Positions 1 to 4,472 of a DNA stretch of 8,862 nucleotides are shown here, piece by piece (positions within the stretch are counted from its first letter, which is position 1; each line of letters starts with the position of its first letter). Under the pieces are notes generated by a model. It was not told where the DNA came from. It was given only the letters and a program-made list of their open reading frames with translations, and did no database searches. This DNA comes from Clostridia bacterium (lineage in GTDB: Bacteria > Bacillota > DSM-16504 > Desulfitibacterales > Desulfitibacteraceae). A program made the position numbers and the translations under genes. The stretch is from contig JAGXSK010000023.1 of NCBI GenBank assembly GCA_018333845.1, positions 1 through 8,862 on the forward strand. Direction: 5' to 3'.

Positions 1-2
1 TC

Positions 3-338
3 CTGGTGTCAGGAGCACTAAAGCCCATACTGGACAGGGTGGCCCACGAGTATAAATTTAATGAGGTCATTGGGACAGAGCTGACCATGAAGGGAAATAG
101 AGCTTATTTCCATAAAAACTTCAAGTACATACAGGGAGAAGAAAAAGCTATTGCAGTAGTGAAAAAATACAAGCATCATGAAATTGACTGGAGGCGCAGC
201 AGGGCCTATGCTGACAGTTTTTCAGATCTAGCAGTCATGGAATTAGTGGGTGAACCTTTTGCAGTTAGACCAGACAAGGACCTGCTGGACGTGGCCAGGG
301 ATAGAAAATGGAAGATAATTGACAGTCCTTCAATATGA
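3..338 (+). CDS. HAD-IB family phosphatase, C-terminal part (5' end outside window)
   Basis: This is the last ~112 codons of a HAD-superfamily hydrolase of the IB (phosphoserine-phosphatase-like) type, in frame from position 3 to a TGA stop. The fragment begins LVSGALKPILDRVA, matching the conserved motif II region (hydrophobic-V-S-G/A followed by P-I-L). It then has V-I-G-T-E-L, a Lys in GEEKAIAVV that fits the motif III lysine, and YADSFSDLAVMELVGEPFAV, the motif IV acidic pair with the usual 'lelvG-P-avrPD--L---A---W-ii' tail. The N-terminal DxDxT nucleophile motif lies outside the window. Family members are cytosolic phosphomonoesterases; the substrate cannot be told from this part. A GTG at position 6 is an internal Val codon, not a start. 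No clear hairpin terminator follows. Family assignment is firm, specificity unknown. Confidence 0.85.
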   Translation: MVSGALKPILDRVAHEYKFNEVIGTELTMKGNRAYFHKNFKYIQGEEKAIAVVKKYKHHEIDWRRSRAYADSFSDLAVMELVGEPFAVRPDKDLLDVARDRKWKIIDSPSI

Positions 339-385
339 GGGGCTTTAATTTATATAGATTTTCTCCATAAAATTTTGGATTGGAA

Positions 386-427
386 TTAGTAATATTCTTT
401 TTCTTATTAGTAATATTCTTTTTCTTA
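386..427. repeat. Two perfect tandem copies of a 21-bp AT-rich unit
   Basis: Positions 386-406 and 407-427 are identical 21-bp copies that start TTAGTAATATTC and continue with a T-rich run. They lie between the HAD gene and the dehydrogenase remnant. No ORF with protein-like content crosses them, so they appear non-coding. A slippage duplication is the simplest explanation. Confidence 0.85.
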
Positions 428-440
428 TAGGAGAACTATA

Positions 441-572
441 AATATAGACAGCATTCACGGAGGAATAAATATAGTAGGCAGCATGGGTATTATAAGAACC
501 TTTGAACCAAAGCCGAGCACAGAAGAGATAACTGCATTACAAAGGTCCGCAGAAATTTTAAAAAATACTTAA
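441..572 (+). pseudogene. C-terminal remnant of an L-lactate/malate dehydrogenase
   Basis: An open frame ending at TAA 570-572 encodes a peptide containing INIVGSMGIIRTFEPKPSTE followed by EITALQRSAEILKNT. This resembles the last ~40 residues of the lactate/malate dehydrogenase C-terminal domain, where the family has 'l-xx-IVG-xx-GI-x-R ... LSxEEExxLxxSAexLK'. The IVG-GI-R spacing and the S-x-E-E ... SA-x-x-LK ending are the basis of the call. Nothing upstream resembles the rest of the enzyme (NAD-binding domain, catalytic His/Arg/Asp), and the 21-bp repeats lie immediately before it. The ATG at 483 would give only 29 residues, and the GGAGG at 459-463 is too far from it to act as its ribosome binding site. 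Interpreted as a decayed gene end. The left boundary is approximate and the family call rests on a short match. Confidence 0.5.
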
Positions 573-598
573 AAAATCTATAGTTATAAGCAGGATAA

Positions 599-629
599 TT
601 GAGGTTAAGAGCGAATAAGTCACTATAAT
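599..629 (+). promoter_or_regulatory. Putative sigma-A promoter for panB
   Basis: A perfect TATAAT (624-629) is preceded by TTGAGG (599-604) with a long 19-nt spacer. The expected start near 636 gives a leader of about 60 nt before the panB ATG. The perfect -10 makes this the best promoter candidate between the HAD gene and panB. The long spacer lowers certainty. Confidence 0.5.
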
Positions 630-697
630 GAACCTGCTGTTCAGCGGGCGAACATATTTAAAATAATAATATTTATTTTTAGGAGGTACATAAAACC

Positions 698-1552
698 ATG
701 GCTGAAAGAAAAAAAATTACAATCCATACCTTGAGGGAAATGATGGAAAAGGGCGAACAAATAACAATGCTTACATGCTATGATTATCCAATGGCATTGA
801 TACAGGAAAGGGTTGGTATCGAGATTATACTTGTTGGTGATTCCCTGGGCATGACTGTTTATGGATATGATGGAACCCTGCCAGTAACCATTGACATGTC
901 AATTCGTCATACACAGGCAGTTCGCAAGGCCGCTCCAACTGCATTCCTGGTTGGTGACATGCCTTATATGACTTATCAGGTAAGCCCTGAAAAGGCCATT
1001 GAAAATGCAGGCAGAATGATGGCTGAAACAGGCTGCGATTGTGTGAAGCTTGAAGGTGGAGAAGAGATGGCTGATACTGTAAGAGCTTTAGTTAGAGCTA
1101 CTATTCCAGTAATGGGCCACATTGGTATCACTCCACAATCAATGGCACAAATGGGTGGATTTAAAGCCCAGGGAAGAAGTGCAGAAGCAGCAATCAAGCT
1201 TATTAATGATGCAAAGGCTCTAGAAGAGGCCGGCATTTCCTTGCTGTTAGTTGAAGGTGTTCCGCCTGCAGTACTTGCTGAAATTACAGAAAGAGCAAAA
1301 ATTCCTGTAATTAGTTTAGGAGCTGGAGAAAAGGCCCATGGTCAATTACTAATTGTTCATGACATTTTAGGCTTCTTTGACGCTTTTGTGCCAAAGTTTG
1401 TCAAGAAATATGCCAATTTAAATGCCACCATCCATGAAGCTCTAGCAGCTTACAAGGACGAAGTTAAAACCAGGGTATATCCAGATGAAAAATATGTTTA
1501 CGGCATGCCGCAAGAAGAGCTTGAAAAGATGAAGGAAATGTTAAAGAAGTAA
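698..1552 (+). CDS. panB: Ketopantoate hydroxymethyltransferase (PanB)-like protein
   Basis: The 284-residue length is usual for the family. PanB is a cytosolic TIM-barrel enzyme that transfers a hydroxymethyl group from 5,10-methylene-tetrahydrofolate to 3-methyl-2-oxobutanoate, giving ketopantoate in pantothenate/CoA synthesis. Signatures run in order: TMLTCYDYP (23-31), LVGDSLGM (45-52) with metal-ligand Asp48 and substrate Ser49, VGDMPYMTYQ (85-94) with Asp87, VKLEGG (116-121) with Lys117 and Glu119, MGHIGITPQS (139-148) with His141, and catalytic Glu186 in VEGVP. The ATG start follows AGGAGGT at 681-687. One region differs from the norm: the usual IPTIGIGAG-x-x-x-DGQ is here IPVISLGAGEKAHGQ (202-216), with Ser for Gly and His for Asp. 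The gene stands alone with its own promoter and terminator; panC and panD are not adjacent. Family is certain. Pantothenate synthesis is the default role, but a divergent paralogue is possible. Confidence 0.9.
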   Translation: MAERKKITIHTLREMMEKGEQITMLTCYDYPMALIQERVGIEIILVGDSLGMTVYGYDGTLPVTIDMSIRHTQAVRKAAPTAFLVGDMPYMTYQVSPEKAIENAGRMMAETGCDCVKLEGGEEMADTVRALVRATIPVMGHIGITPQSMAQMGGFKAQGRSAEAAIKLINDAKALEEAGISLLLVEGVPPAVLAEITERAKIPVISLGAGEKAHGQLLIVHDILGFFDAFVPKFVKKYANLNATIHEALAAYKDEVKTRVYPDEKYVYGMPQEELEKMKEMLKK

Positions 1553-1564
1553 GAATGATAAAAT

Positions 1565-1606
1565 AAAGCCTCCCATACTTACACTAGTAAGTGATGGGAG
1601 GCTTTT
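1565..1606 (+). terminator. Strong intrinsic terminator after panB
   Basis: A 12-bp perfect outer stem (1565-1576 AAAGCCTCCCAT with 1594-1605) continues, past a single bulged G at 1593, into a 6-bp inner stem (1577-1582 with 1587-1592) closed by the loop ACTA. A T run (1603-1606) ends the structure. The left arm is preceded by A-rich sequence, so it could also act on the minus strand. It begins 13 nt after the panB stop. Confidence 0.9.
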
Positions 1607-1607
1607 A

Positions 1608-1871
1608 CAAATTATTATCCCAAAAACACTTCCATCTGGTTTTAAGAACATTGGATTTTTTGGATGGGACGAAAAGGGAAACAAAGTGGCATTCTATATT
1701 GCGGATATGGAAGCTAACAGTAAACTTGCAGTGGCAAATTTAATTGATTCACAGGTTGTAGTATTGGATGCTCCAAATAAGACTAGATTTGACGAGTATA
1801 TTCTTCCTCCAATAAAGCAGGAATACAGAAAAATGTGTAGAAATAAAATGAAATCGATTTCATTAGCATAA
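1608..1871 (+). pseudogene. 5'-truncated gene of unknown family (C-terminal ~87 codons)
   Basis: The frame is open from inside the panB terminator to TAA 1869-1871. Protein-like sequence begins right after the terminator: PSGFKNIGFFGWDEKGNK, then VAFYIADMEANSKLAVANLI, then DSQVVVLDAPNKTRFDEYIL and PPIKQEYRKM. It reads as the folded C-terminal end of a larger enzyme, but I do not recognise the family. The only plausible start codon is GTG 1686, preceded by a weak AAGGGA (1674-1679). That start would discard ~25 upstream residues of equally protein-like sequence, so loss of the 5' part by deletion up to the terminator is more likely than a short intact gene. Its last codons contain the palindrome at 1847-1864, and it ends 15 nt before the SDR start. 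A functional small protein from GTG 1686 (61 residues) cannot be excluded. Confidence 0.55.
1847..1864. promoter_or_regulatory. Operator-like palindrome (LacI/CcpA type) upstream of SDR gene
   Basis: AATGAAATCGATTTCATT is a perfect 18-bp palindrome centred on CG. Its core TGAAATCGATTTCA (1849-1862) fits the catabolite-responsive element consensus TGWAANCGNTNWCA at every fixed position. It also shares TGAAA-N4-TTTCA with the sites at 4173-4186 and 4412-4425. It ends 22 nt before the SDR start codon and just before its ribosome binding site, a position suited to blocking transcription. The binding protein may be the local LacI-family regulator, CcpA, or both. Confidence 0.6.
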
Positions 1872-1886
1872 AGGAGGAAATTTATA

Positions 1887-2597
1887 TTGGATTTTAAGAA
1901 TAAAGTAGTTATTGTAACTGGAGCAGGTAGAGGTTTAGGCAAAGAGATTGCGCGACAGTTTGCTCTTCAAGGTGCATGTGTTACATTGGTTTCTAGAACG
2001 GAAAAGGAAATAAAGCTTAATGCAGAGGAAATCATTAGTGCTGGTGGAAGGGCCATTGCATGTGCTGCTGATATTTCACAAGAAGATGATGTAAAAGGCA
2101 TGGTTAAAGCAACATTAGATGCCTTTGGCACAGTAGATGTTTTGGTTAACAACGCTGCAGTACATAAAGCAATTCCTGTGTCTGAATTGTCGCTTGATGA
2201 TTGGAACTATCAGATATCTGTCAACCTTACCGGTACCTTCCTCTGTTCTAGGGAGGTTTTACCAACAATGTTGAGCAAAAAACATGGCAAGATCATAAAC
2301 ATTTCTTCAAGTGCGGCAAGATACTATTTTCCTGGCTTTGGGGCTTATGCTGCCTCTAAGGGTGGAATAGTCAGTTTTGGACATACGCTATCAGAGGAAG
2401 TAAAGGGCCATGGAATTAATGTTAACTCTATATACCTTGGGCTGACCAACACCGAATATACCCGTTCAAGAATGAATGTGGATTTTGATGATATAATGCA
2501 GCCTGATGAGGTAGCGAAGGTGGTAATGTTTTTAGCTTCAGACGAGGCAGCTCCAATTACTGGTGCAGCTATTGATGTCTTTGGCAAGAAAAACTAA
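1887..2597 (+). CDS. Short-chain dehydrogenase/reductase (classical SDR)
   Basis: A 236-residue classical SDR, an NAD(P)-dependent cytosolic oxidoreductase acting on an alcohol/carbonyl pair. The N-terminal Rossmann motif is TGAGRGLG (11-18). Asp62 in ADIS matches the adenine-binding Asp, and NNAA is at 88-91. The catalytic residues are Asn113, Ser141 (within ISSS), Tyr154 and Lys158 (Y-A-A-S-K). Arg37 after the second strand (VSRT) suggests preference for NADP(H). The C-terminus ends GAAIDVFGKKN, in place of the common VDGG ending. The start is TTG 1887, supported by AAGGAGG at 1871-1877; no nearer ATG fits the family N-terminus. The substrate cannot be deduced from the motifs. The palindrome just upstream is shared with the sugar operon to the right, which suggests a role in the same sugar or sugar-alcohol metabolism. 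The gene is followed closely by an amidohydrolase stub, so it once led a longer operon. Confidence 0.9.
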   Translation: MDFKNKVVIVTGAGRGLGKEIARQFALQGACVTLVSRTEKEIKLNAEEIISAGGRAIACAADISQEDDVKGMVKATLDAFGTVDVLVNNAAVHKAIPVSELSLDDWNYQISVNLTGTFLCSREVLPTMLSKKHGKIINISSSAARYYFPGFGAYAASKGGIVSFGHTLSEEVKGHGINVNSIYLGLTNTEYTRSRMNVDFDDIMQPDEVAKVVMFLASDEAAPITGAAIDVFGKKN

Positions 2598-2617
2598 GGG
2601 TGGAGGTGTAAAAACCA

Positions 2618-2659
2618 ATGAAAATACTATTAAAAGGTGGCAAGGTGGTAAATAGTTAA
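2618..2659 (+). pseudogene. N-terminal stub of an amidohydrolase (dihydropyrimidinase/hydantoinase type)
   Basis: The 13-codon frame MKILLKGGKVVNS ends at TAA. It matches the typical first beta-strand of dihydropyrimidinases, hydantoinases and dihydroorotases (M-K-x-L-I-K-x-G-x-V-V-N). A good ribosome binding site, GGAGG (2602-2606), lies 11 nt before the ATG, as expected for a genuine gene start 20 nt after the SDR stop. Nothing resembling the rest of such an enzyme (HxH metal motif and so on) follows; the intergenic terminator begins 17 nt later. The simplest reading is deletion of nearly the whole gene, leaving its start. The match is short, and a chance leader peptide is the alternative. 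Confidence 0.5.
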
Positions 2660-2676
2660 GACCAAAAAGCAATCAG

Positions 2677-2716
2677 ACACCCTTGTTTCACTATAAAAGT
2701 GGAATAAGGGTGTTTT
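2677..2716. terminator. Bidirectional intrinsic terminator between convergent SDR and lacI genes
   Basis: An 8-bp outer stem, ACACCCTT (2677-2684) with AAGGGTGT (2706-2713), continues through wobble pairs into an 8-bp inner stem (2685-2692 with 2698-2705). The loop is 5 nt and a T run follows (2713-2716). It sits between genes that converge on it. In the minus direction the T-rich tract is weaker and displaced, so plus-strand termination should be the stronger. Confidence 0.85.
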
Positions 2717-2770
2717 AAAATTTGTCTATTTCATTGCTAAATATGACTGATGGGGAAATATGGAGAAAAA

Positions 2771-3787
2771 CTAATTTGAATTTGATTTGCAGGATTCTCT
2801 TTTGACCATTTTAACTGGCAGTATGATTTGCTCAGGTGGCTTGTAAGGATTTTTTATCCTGGTTATAGTGGTGGCAGCAGCTTCCTTGCCTAACTCATAG
2901 CTTTGAGAGCTTATTGTGGTTAATGATGGTACAAGGTAACTAGAAATAGGTATATCATCAAAGCCAACTACAGATATTTCACCAGGTATTTTCAGTCCAT
3001 GATTATGTATGGACTTTATTGCCCCAATGGCCAGGGTGTCGTTTAAAGTAAATACACCATCTGGCTTTTCTTTCAAAGCTAGCAGCTTAGACATTGCTTC
3101 ATAACCACTATAGATTGAACCATAGTCACCTTGAACAATGCAATCAGGTTCTAATTGGATGTGATAATTCTCCAATTCCTTGACAAAGGCACCATAGCGC
3201 CTTTTGGTATATGGGTTTCGAGGAGGACCAGTTATAACAGCCATTTTCTTTGCACCTGCTTCTAAGAGAGCCTGACATGCAAGCCTCCCTCCCAGGGTAT
3301 CATCAACTAAAACTGAGTCGTAACCTGAGTCAAGATCAACATTGTAATTAACAAAGGTGACGGGCAAATCCCTTTGGGGCCCAAGGACATTTACAATGTC
3401 TTTGACGTTAAGTGATCCTGCCATGATGATACCATCTACCATTTTTTTGACAAAGGTTTTTATTAATTCATATTCTAGATGGCTATCGCCCAAGGAATTA
3501 CCTATTACAAGATGATAACCATTTTTTCGCATAGTTTCTTCACAGCCTTCTGCTAGCTGAGCAAAGAAAGTATTGTTTAAATTTGGTGTAATCAATCCTA
3601 TCATGTTGGTTTTACCAGTAGTTAATCCCTGGGCAAAGGGATTAGGAGTGTAAGATAACTCCTTGACTATTTCCAAAACCCTTTTCCGAGTTTGTGCTTT
3701 AACCAAATCTGGCTTGGTTAGGGCCCTTGACACAGTGGAAGGAGATACTCCTGCAATTTTTGCTACATCAGATATTTTAATACTCAA
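2771..3787 (-). CDS. LacI-family transcriptional repressor
   Basis: The 338-residue length is standard for LacI/PurR-type regulators. The N-terminal helix-turn-helix is ISDVAKIAGVSPSTVSRAL (5-23), followed by the hinge-helix signature YTPNPFAQGL, whose Leu normally inserts into the operator centre. The periplasmic-binding-protein-like effector domain follows: MIGLITPNLNNTFFAQLAEG, VDGIIMAG, GVFTLNDTLAIGAI and SVVGFDDIPISSYLVPSLTT. The start is TTG 3787, with AGAGGTG about 7 nt upstream; it gives the exact family N-terminus. It is transcribed away from the isomerase/kinase/glycosidase operon, the usual arrangement of a local sugar-operon repressor. Probable operators are the TGAAA-N4-TTTCA sites at 4173, 4412 and 1849. 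The inducer is unknown; a pentose or xyloside is inferred from context. Confidence 0.93.
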   Translation of the reverse strand: MSIKISDVAKIAGVSPSTVSRALTKPDLVKAQTRKRVLEIVKELSYTPNPFAQGLTTGKTNMIGLITPNLNNTFFAQLAEGCEETMRKNGYHLVIGNSLGDSHLEYELIKTFVKKMVDGIIMAGSLNVKDIVNVLGPQRDLPVTFVNYNVDLDSGYDSVLVDDTLGGRLACQALLEAGAKKMAVITGPPRNPYTKRRYGAFVKELENYHIQLEPDCIVQGDYGSIYSGYEAMSKLLALKEKPDGVFTLNDTLAIGAIKSIHNHGLKIPGEISVVGFDDIPISSYLVPSLTTISSQSYELGKEAAATTITRIKNPYKPPEQIILPVKMVKRESCKSNSN

Positions 3788-3817
3788 CTAATCACACCTC
3801 TTTAAAAAGGAAGTTAT

Positions 3818-3845
3818 TTATTAATACTTATCTTAAACACATCAA
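3818..3845 (-). promoter_or_regulatory. Possible lacI-proximal promoter
   Basis: On the minus strand, TTGATG (plus 3840-3845) and TAATAA (plus 3818-3823) are separated by 16 nt, about 31 nt before the lacI start. It lies within the 3' end of the flavoprotein relic. Both hexamers are imperfect, so this is tentative; lacI could instead be read from the promoter at 4245-4272. Confidence 0.35.
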
Positions 3846-4172
3846 GGCCTGCTTCCTTAATGGCTTCATTTAAAGTTGGATGGGCCTGAACTGATGACAT
3901 ATCTACAACTATGGTACCATTATTATCAATATTAATTCCCACATTGTCTAGATTTAAACTTGCTGTATTAGGCTTCCTGCCAGTGGCAACTAAAACATGG
4001 TGAGTTTCTATCGTAAGTATCTGTTGTTTGTTGTTTTCTGCATTTATGTGACATATTCCTTCCATATTTGAAATTTCTTTAATCTTTGTAGCTTTGTAGA
4101 CCTTATAGTGTCTTGGCAGGGATATACCCCCTATTTGTTTTGCAACAAAACTCACCTGCTTTCGTTTGCGTT

Positions 4173-4186
4173 TGAAAACGTTTTCA
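4173..4186. promoter_or_regulatory. Operator-like palindrome TGAAAACGTTTTCA (LacI/CcpA type)
   Basis: This is a perfect 14-bp palindrome centred on CG, matching TGWAANCGNTNWCA at every fixed position. It lies about 60 nt downstream of the predicted start of the minus-strand promoter at 4245-4272, where a bound repressor could block transcription towards lacI. It shares TGAAA-N4-TTTCA with the sites at 1849 and 4412. Autoregulation of lacI through this site is inferred. Confidence 0.65.
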
Positions 4187-4213
4187 TTTAATTGCATGGT
4201 TCTTTCTATGTTT

Positions 4214-4235
4214 TGCCAGATTTCTGCCAGGTTTC
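4214..4235. repeat. Two tandem copies of an 11-bp unit
   Basis: TGCCAGATTTC (4214-4224) is followed at once by TGCCAGGTTTC (4225-4235), differing at one base. They lie between the predicted minus-strand promoter and the relic ORF. No function is evident. Confidence 0.6.
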
Positions 4236-4244
4236 ATGAATTTA

Positions 4245-4272
4245 ATAATACTTATTTATTAAGGCACTTCAA
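4245..4272 (-). promoter_or_regulatory. Putative leftward promoter driving the relic and lacI
   Basis: Read on the minus strand, TTGAAG (plus 4267-4272) and TATTAT (plus 4245-4250, five of six matches to TATAAT) are separated by 16 nt. The predicted start is near 4238. It directs transcription through the operator at 4173-4186 and the flavoprotein relic into lacI. Confidence 0.5.
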
Positions 4273-4362
4273 AAAAATTAAACTCAAATCCATTGTAACT
4301 CAATAATTATTATAGCATTAAAAAATAAAATTAGAAATTAAATTTAAAAAATTTAAAAAATA

Positions 4363-4392
4363 TTGCTTAATTTAGCAGGAATACTGGCTAAT
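4363..4392 (+). promoter_or_regulatory. Putative rightward promoter of the isomerase-kinase-glycosidase operon
   Basis: TTGCTT (4363-4368) is a fair -35. GCTAAT (4387-4392), 18 nt downstream, is a weak -10. The -35 is preceded by about 40 nt of A/T tracts (4321-4362, including two AATTTAAAAA runs), which resembles an UP element and supports the location. The predicted start near 4399 falls just before the inverted repeat at 4404-4433. The -10 choice is uncertain. Confidence 0.45.
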
Positions 4393-4403
4393 GAGCAGAA
4401 TAC

Positions 4404-4433
4404 ACACTTTATGAAACCCATTTCATAAAGTGT
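4404..4433. promoter_or_regulatory. Perfect 13-bp-arm inverted repeat (operator and/or leader hairpin) before the isomerase gene
   Basis: The arms ACACTTTATGAAA (4404-4416) and TTTCATAAAGTGT (4421-4433) are exactly complementary around the 4-nt centre CCCA. The inner 14 bases, TGAAACCCATTTCA, share the TGAAA-N4-TTTCA layout of the palindromes at 1849 and 4173, though the centre is CC, not CG. It lies between the predicted promoter and the ribosome binding site, 39 nt before the start codon. No T run follows (AGTTGCTTTC), so it is not a typical terminator. An operator is the best reading; as RNA it would form a stable stem-loop at the 5' end of the message. Confidence 0.7.
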
Positions 4434-4472
4434 AGTTGCTTTCTAATTATCAATGTAGAGGAGGAGATAGAT

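Larger units (their letters stand above)
3814..4197 (-). pseudogene. Relic of a dihydrolipoamide dehydrogenase-like flavoprotein with N-terminal loss and internal deletion
   Basis: The open frame encodes 127 residues. Residues ~31-99 match the end of the NAD-binding domain of pyridine nucleotide-disulfide oxidoreductases: YKVYKATKIKEI, then VLVATGRKPNT (68-78), then LDNVGINIDNNGTIVVD. Directly after Asp99 the sequence jumps to QAHPTLNEAIKEAGLDVF (104-121), the extreme C-terminus of the dimerisation domain, with the His-Pro-Thr and Glu of the catalytic dyad. The FAD-binding domain with the redox CxxxxC, the second FAD motif (A-x-GD) and most of the interface domain are missing. The join is in frame, so it looks like one internal deletion plus loss of the 5' half. 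Residues 1-30 (lysine/arginine-rich) show no family match and overlap an operator-like site. It cannot be an active reductase. It may persist only as transcribed leader DNA upstream of lacI. Confidence 0.75.

Noticed and set aside
361..384. AT-rich imperfect dyad (CCATAAAATTTTGG) after the HAD gene as a terminator
   Set aside because: It lacks a GC-rich stem and a T run in the right place.
630..653. GAAC / GTTC / GAAC segments in the panB leader that could form two exclusive hairpins, suggesting a riboswitch
   Set aside because: The stems are 4-7 bp, the first segment lies at or before the predicted transcript start, and there is no terminator or sequestered ribosome binding site nearby.
4065..4080. 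GAAATTTC palindrome within the flavoprotein relic as another operator
   Set aside because: The half-sites have no 4-bp spacer, so it does not match the TGAAA-N4-TTTCA layout.
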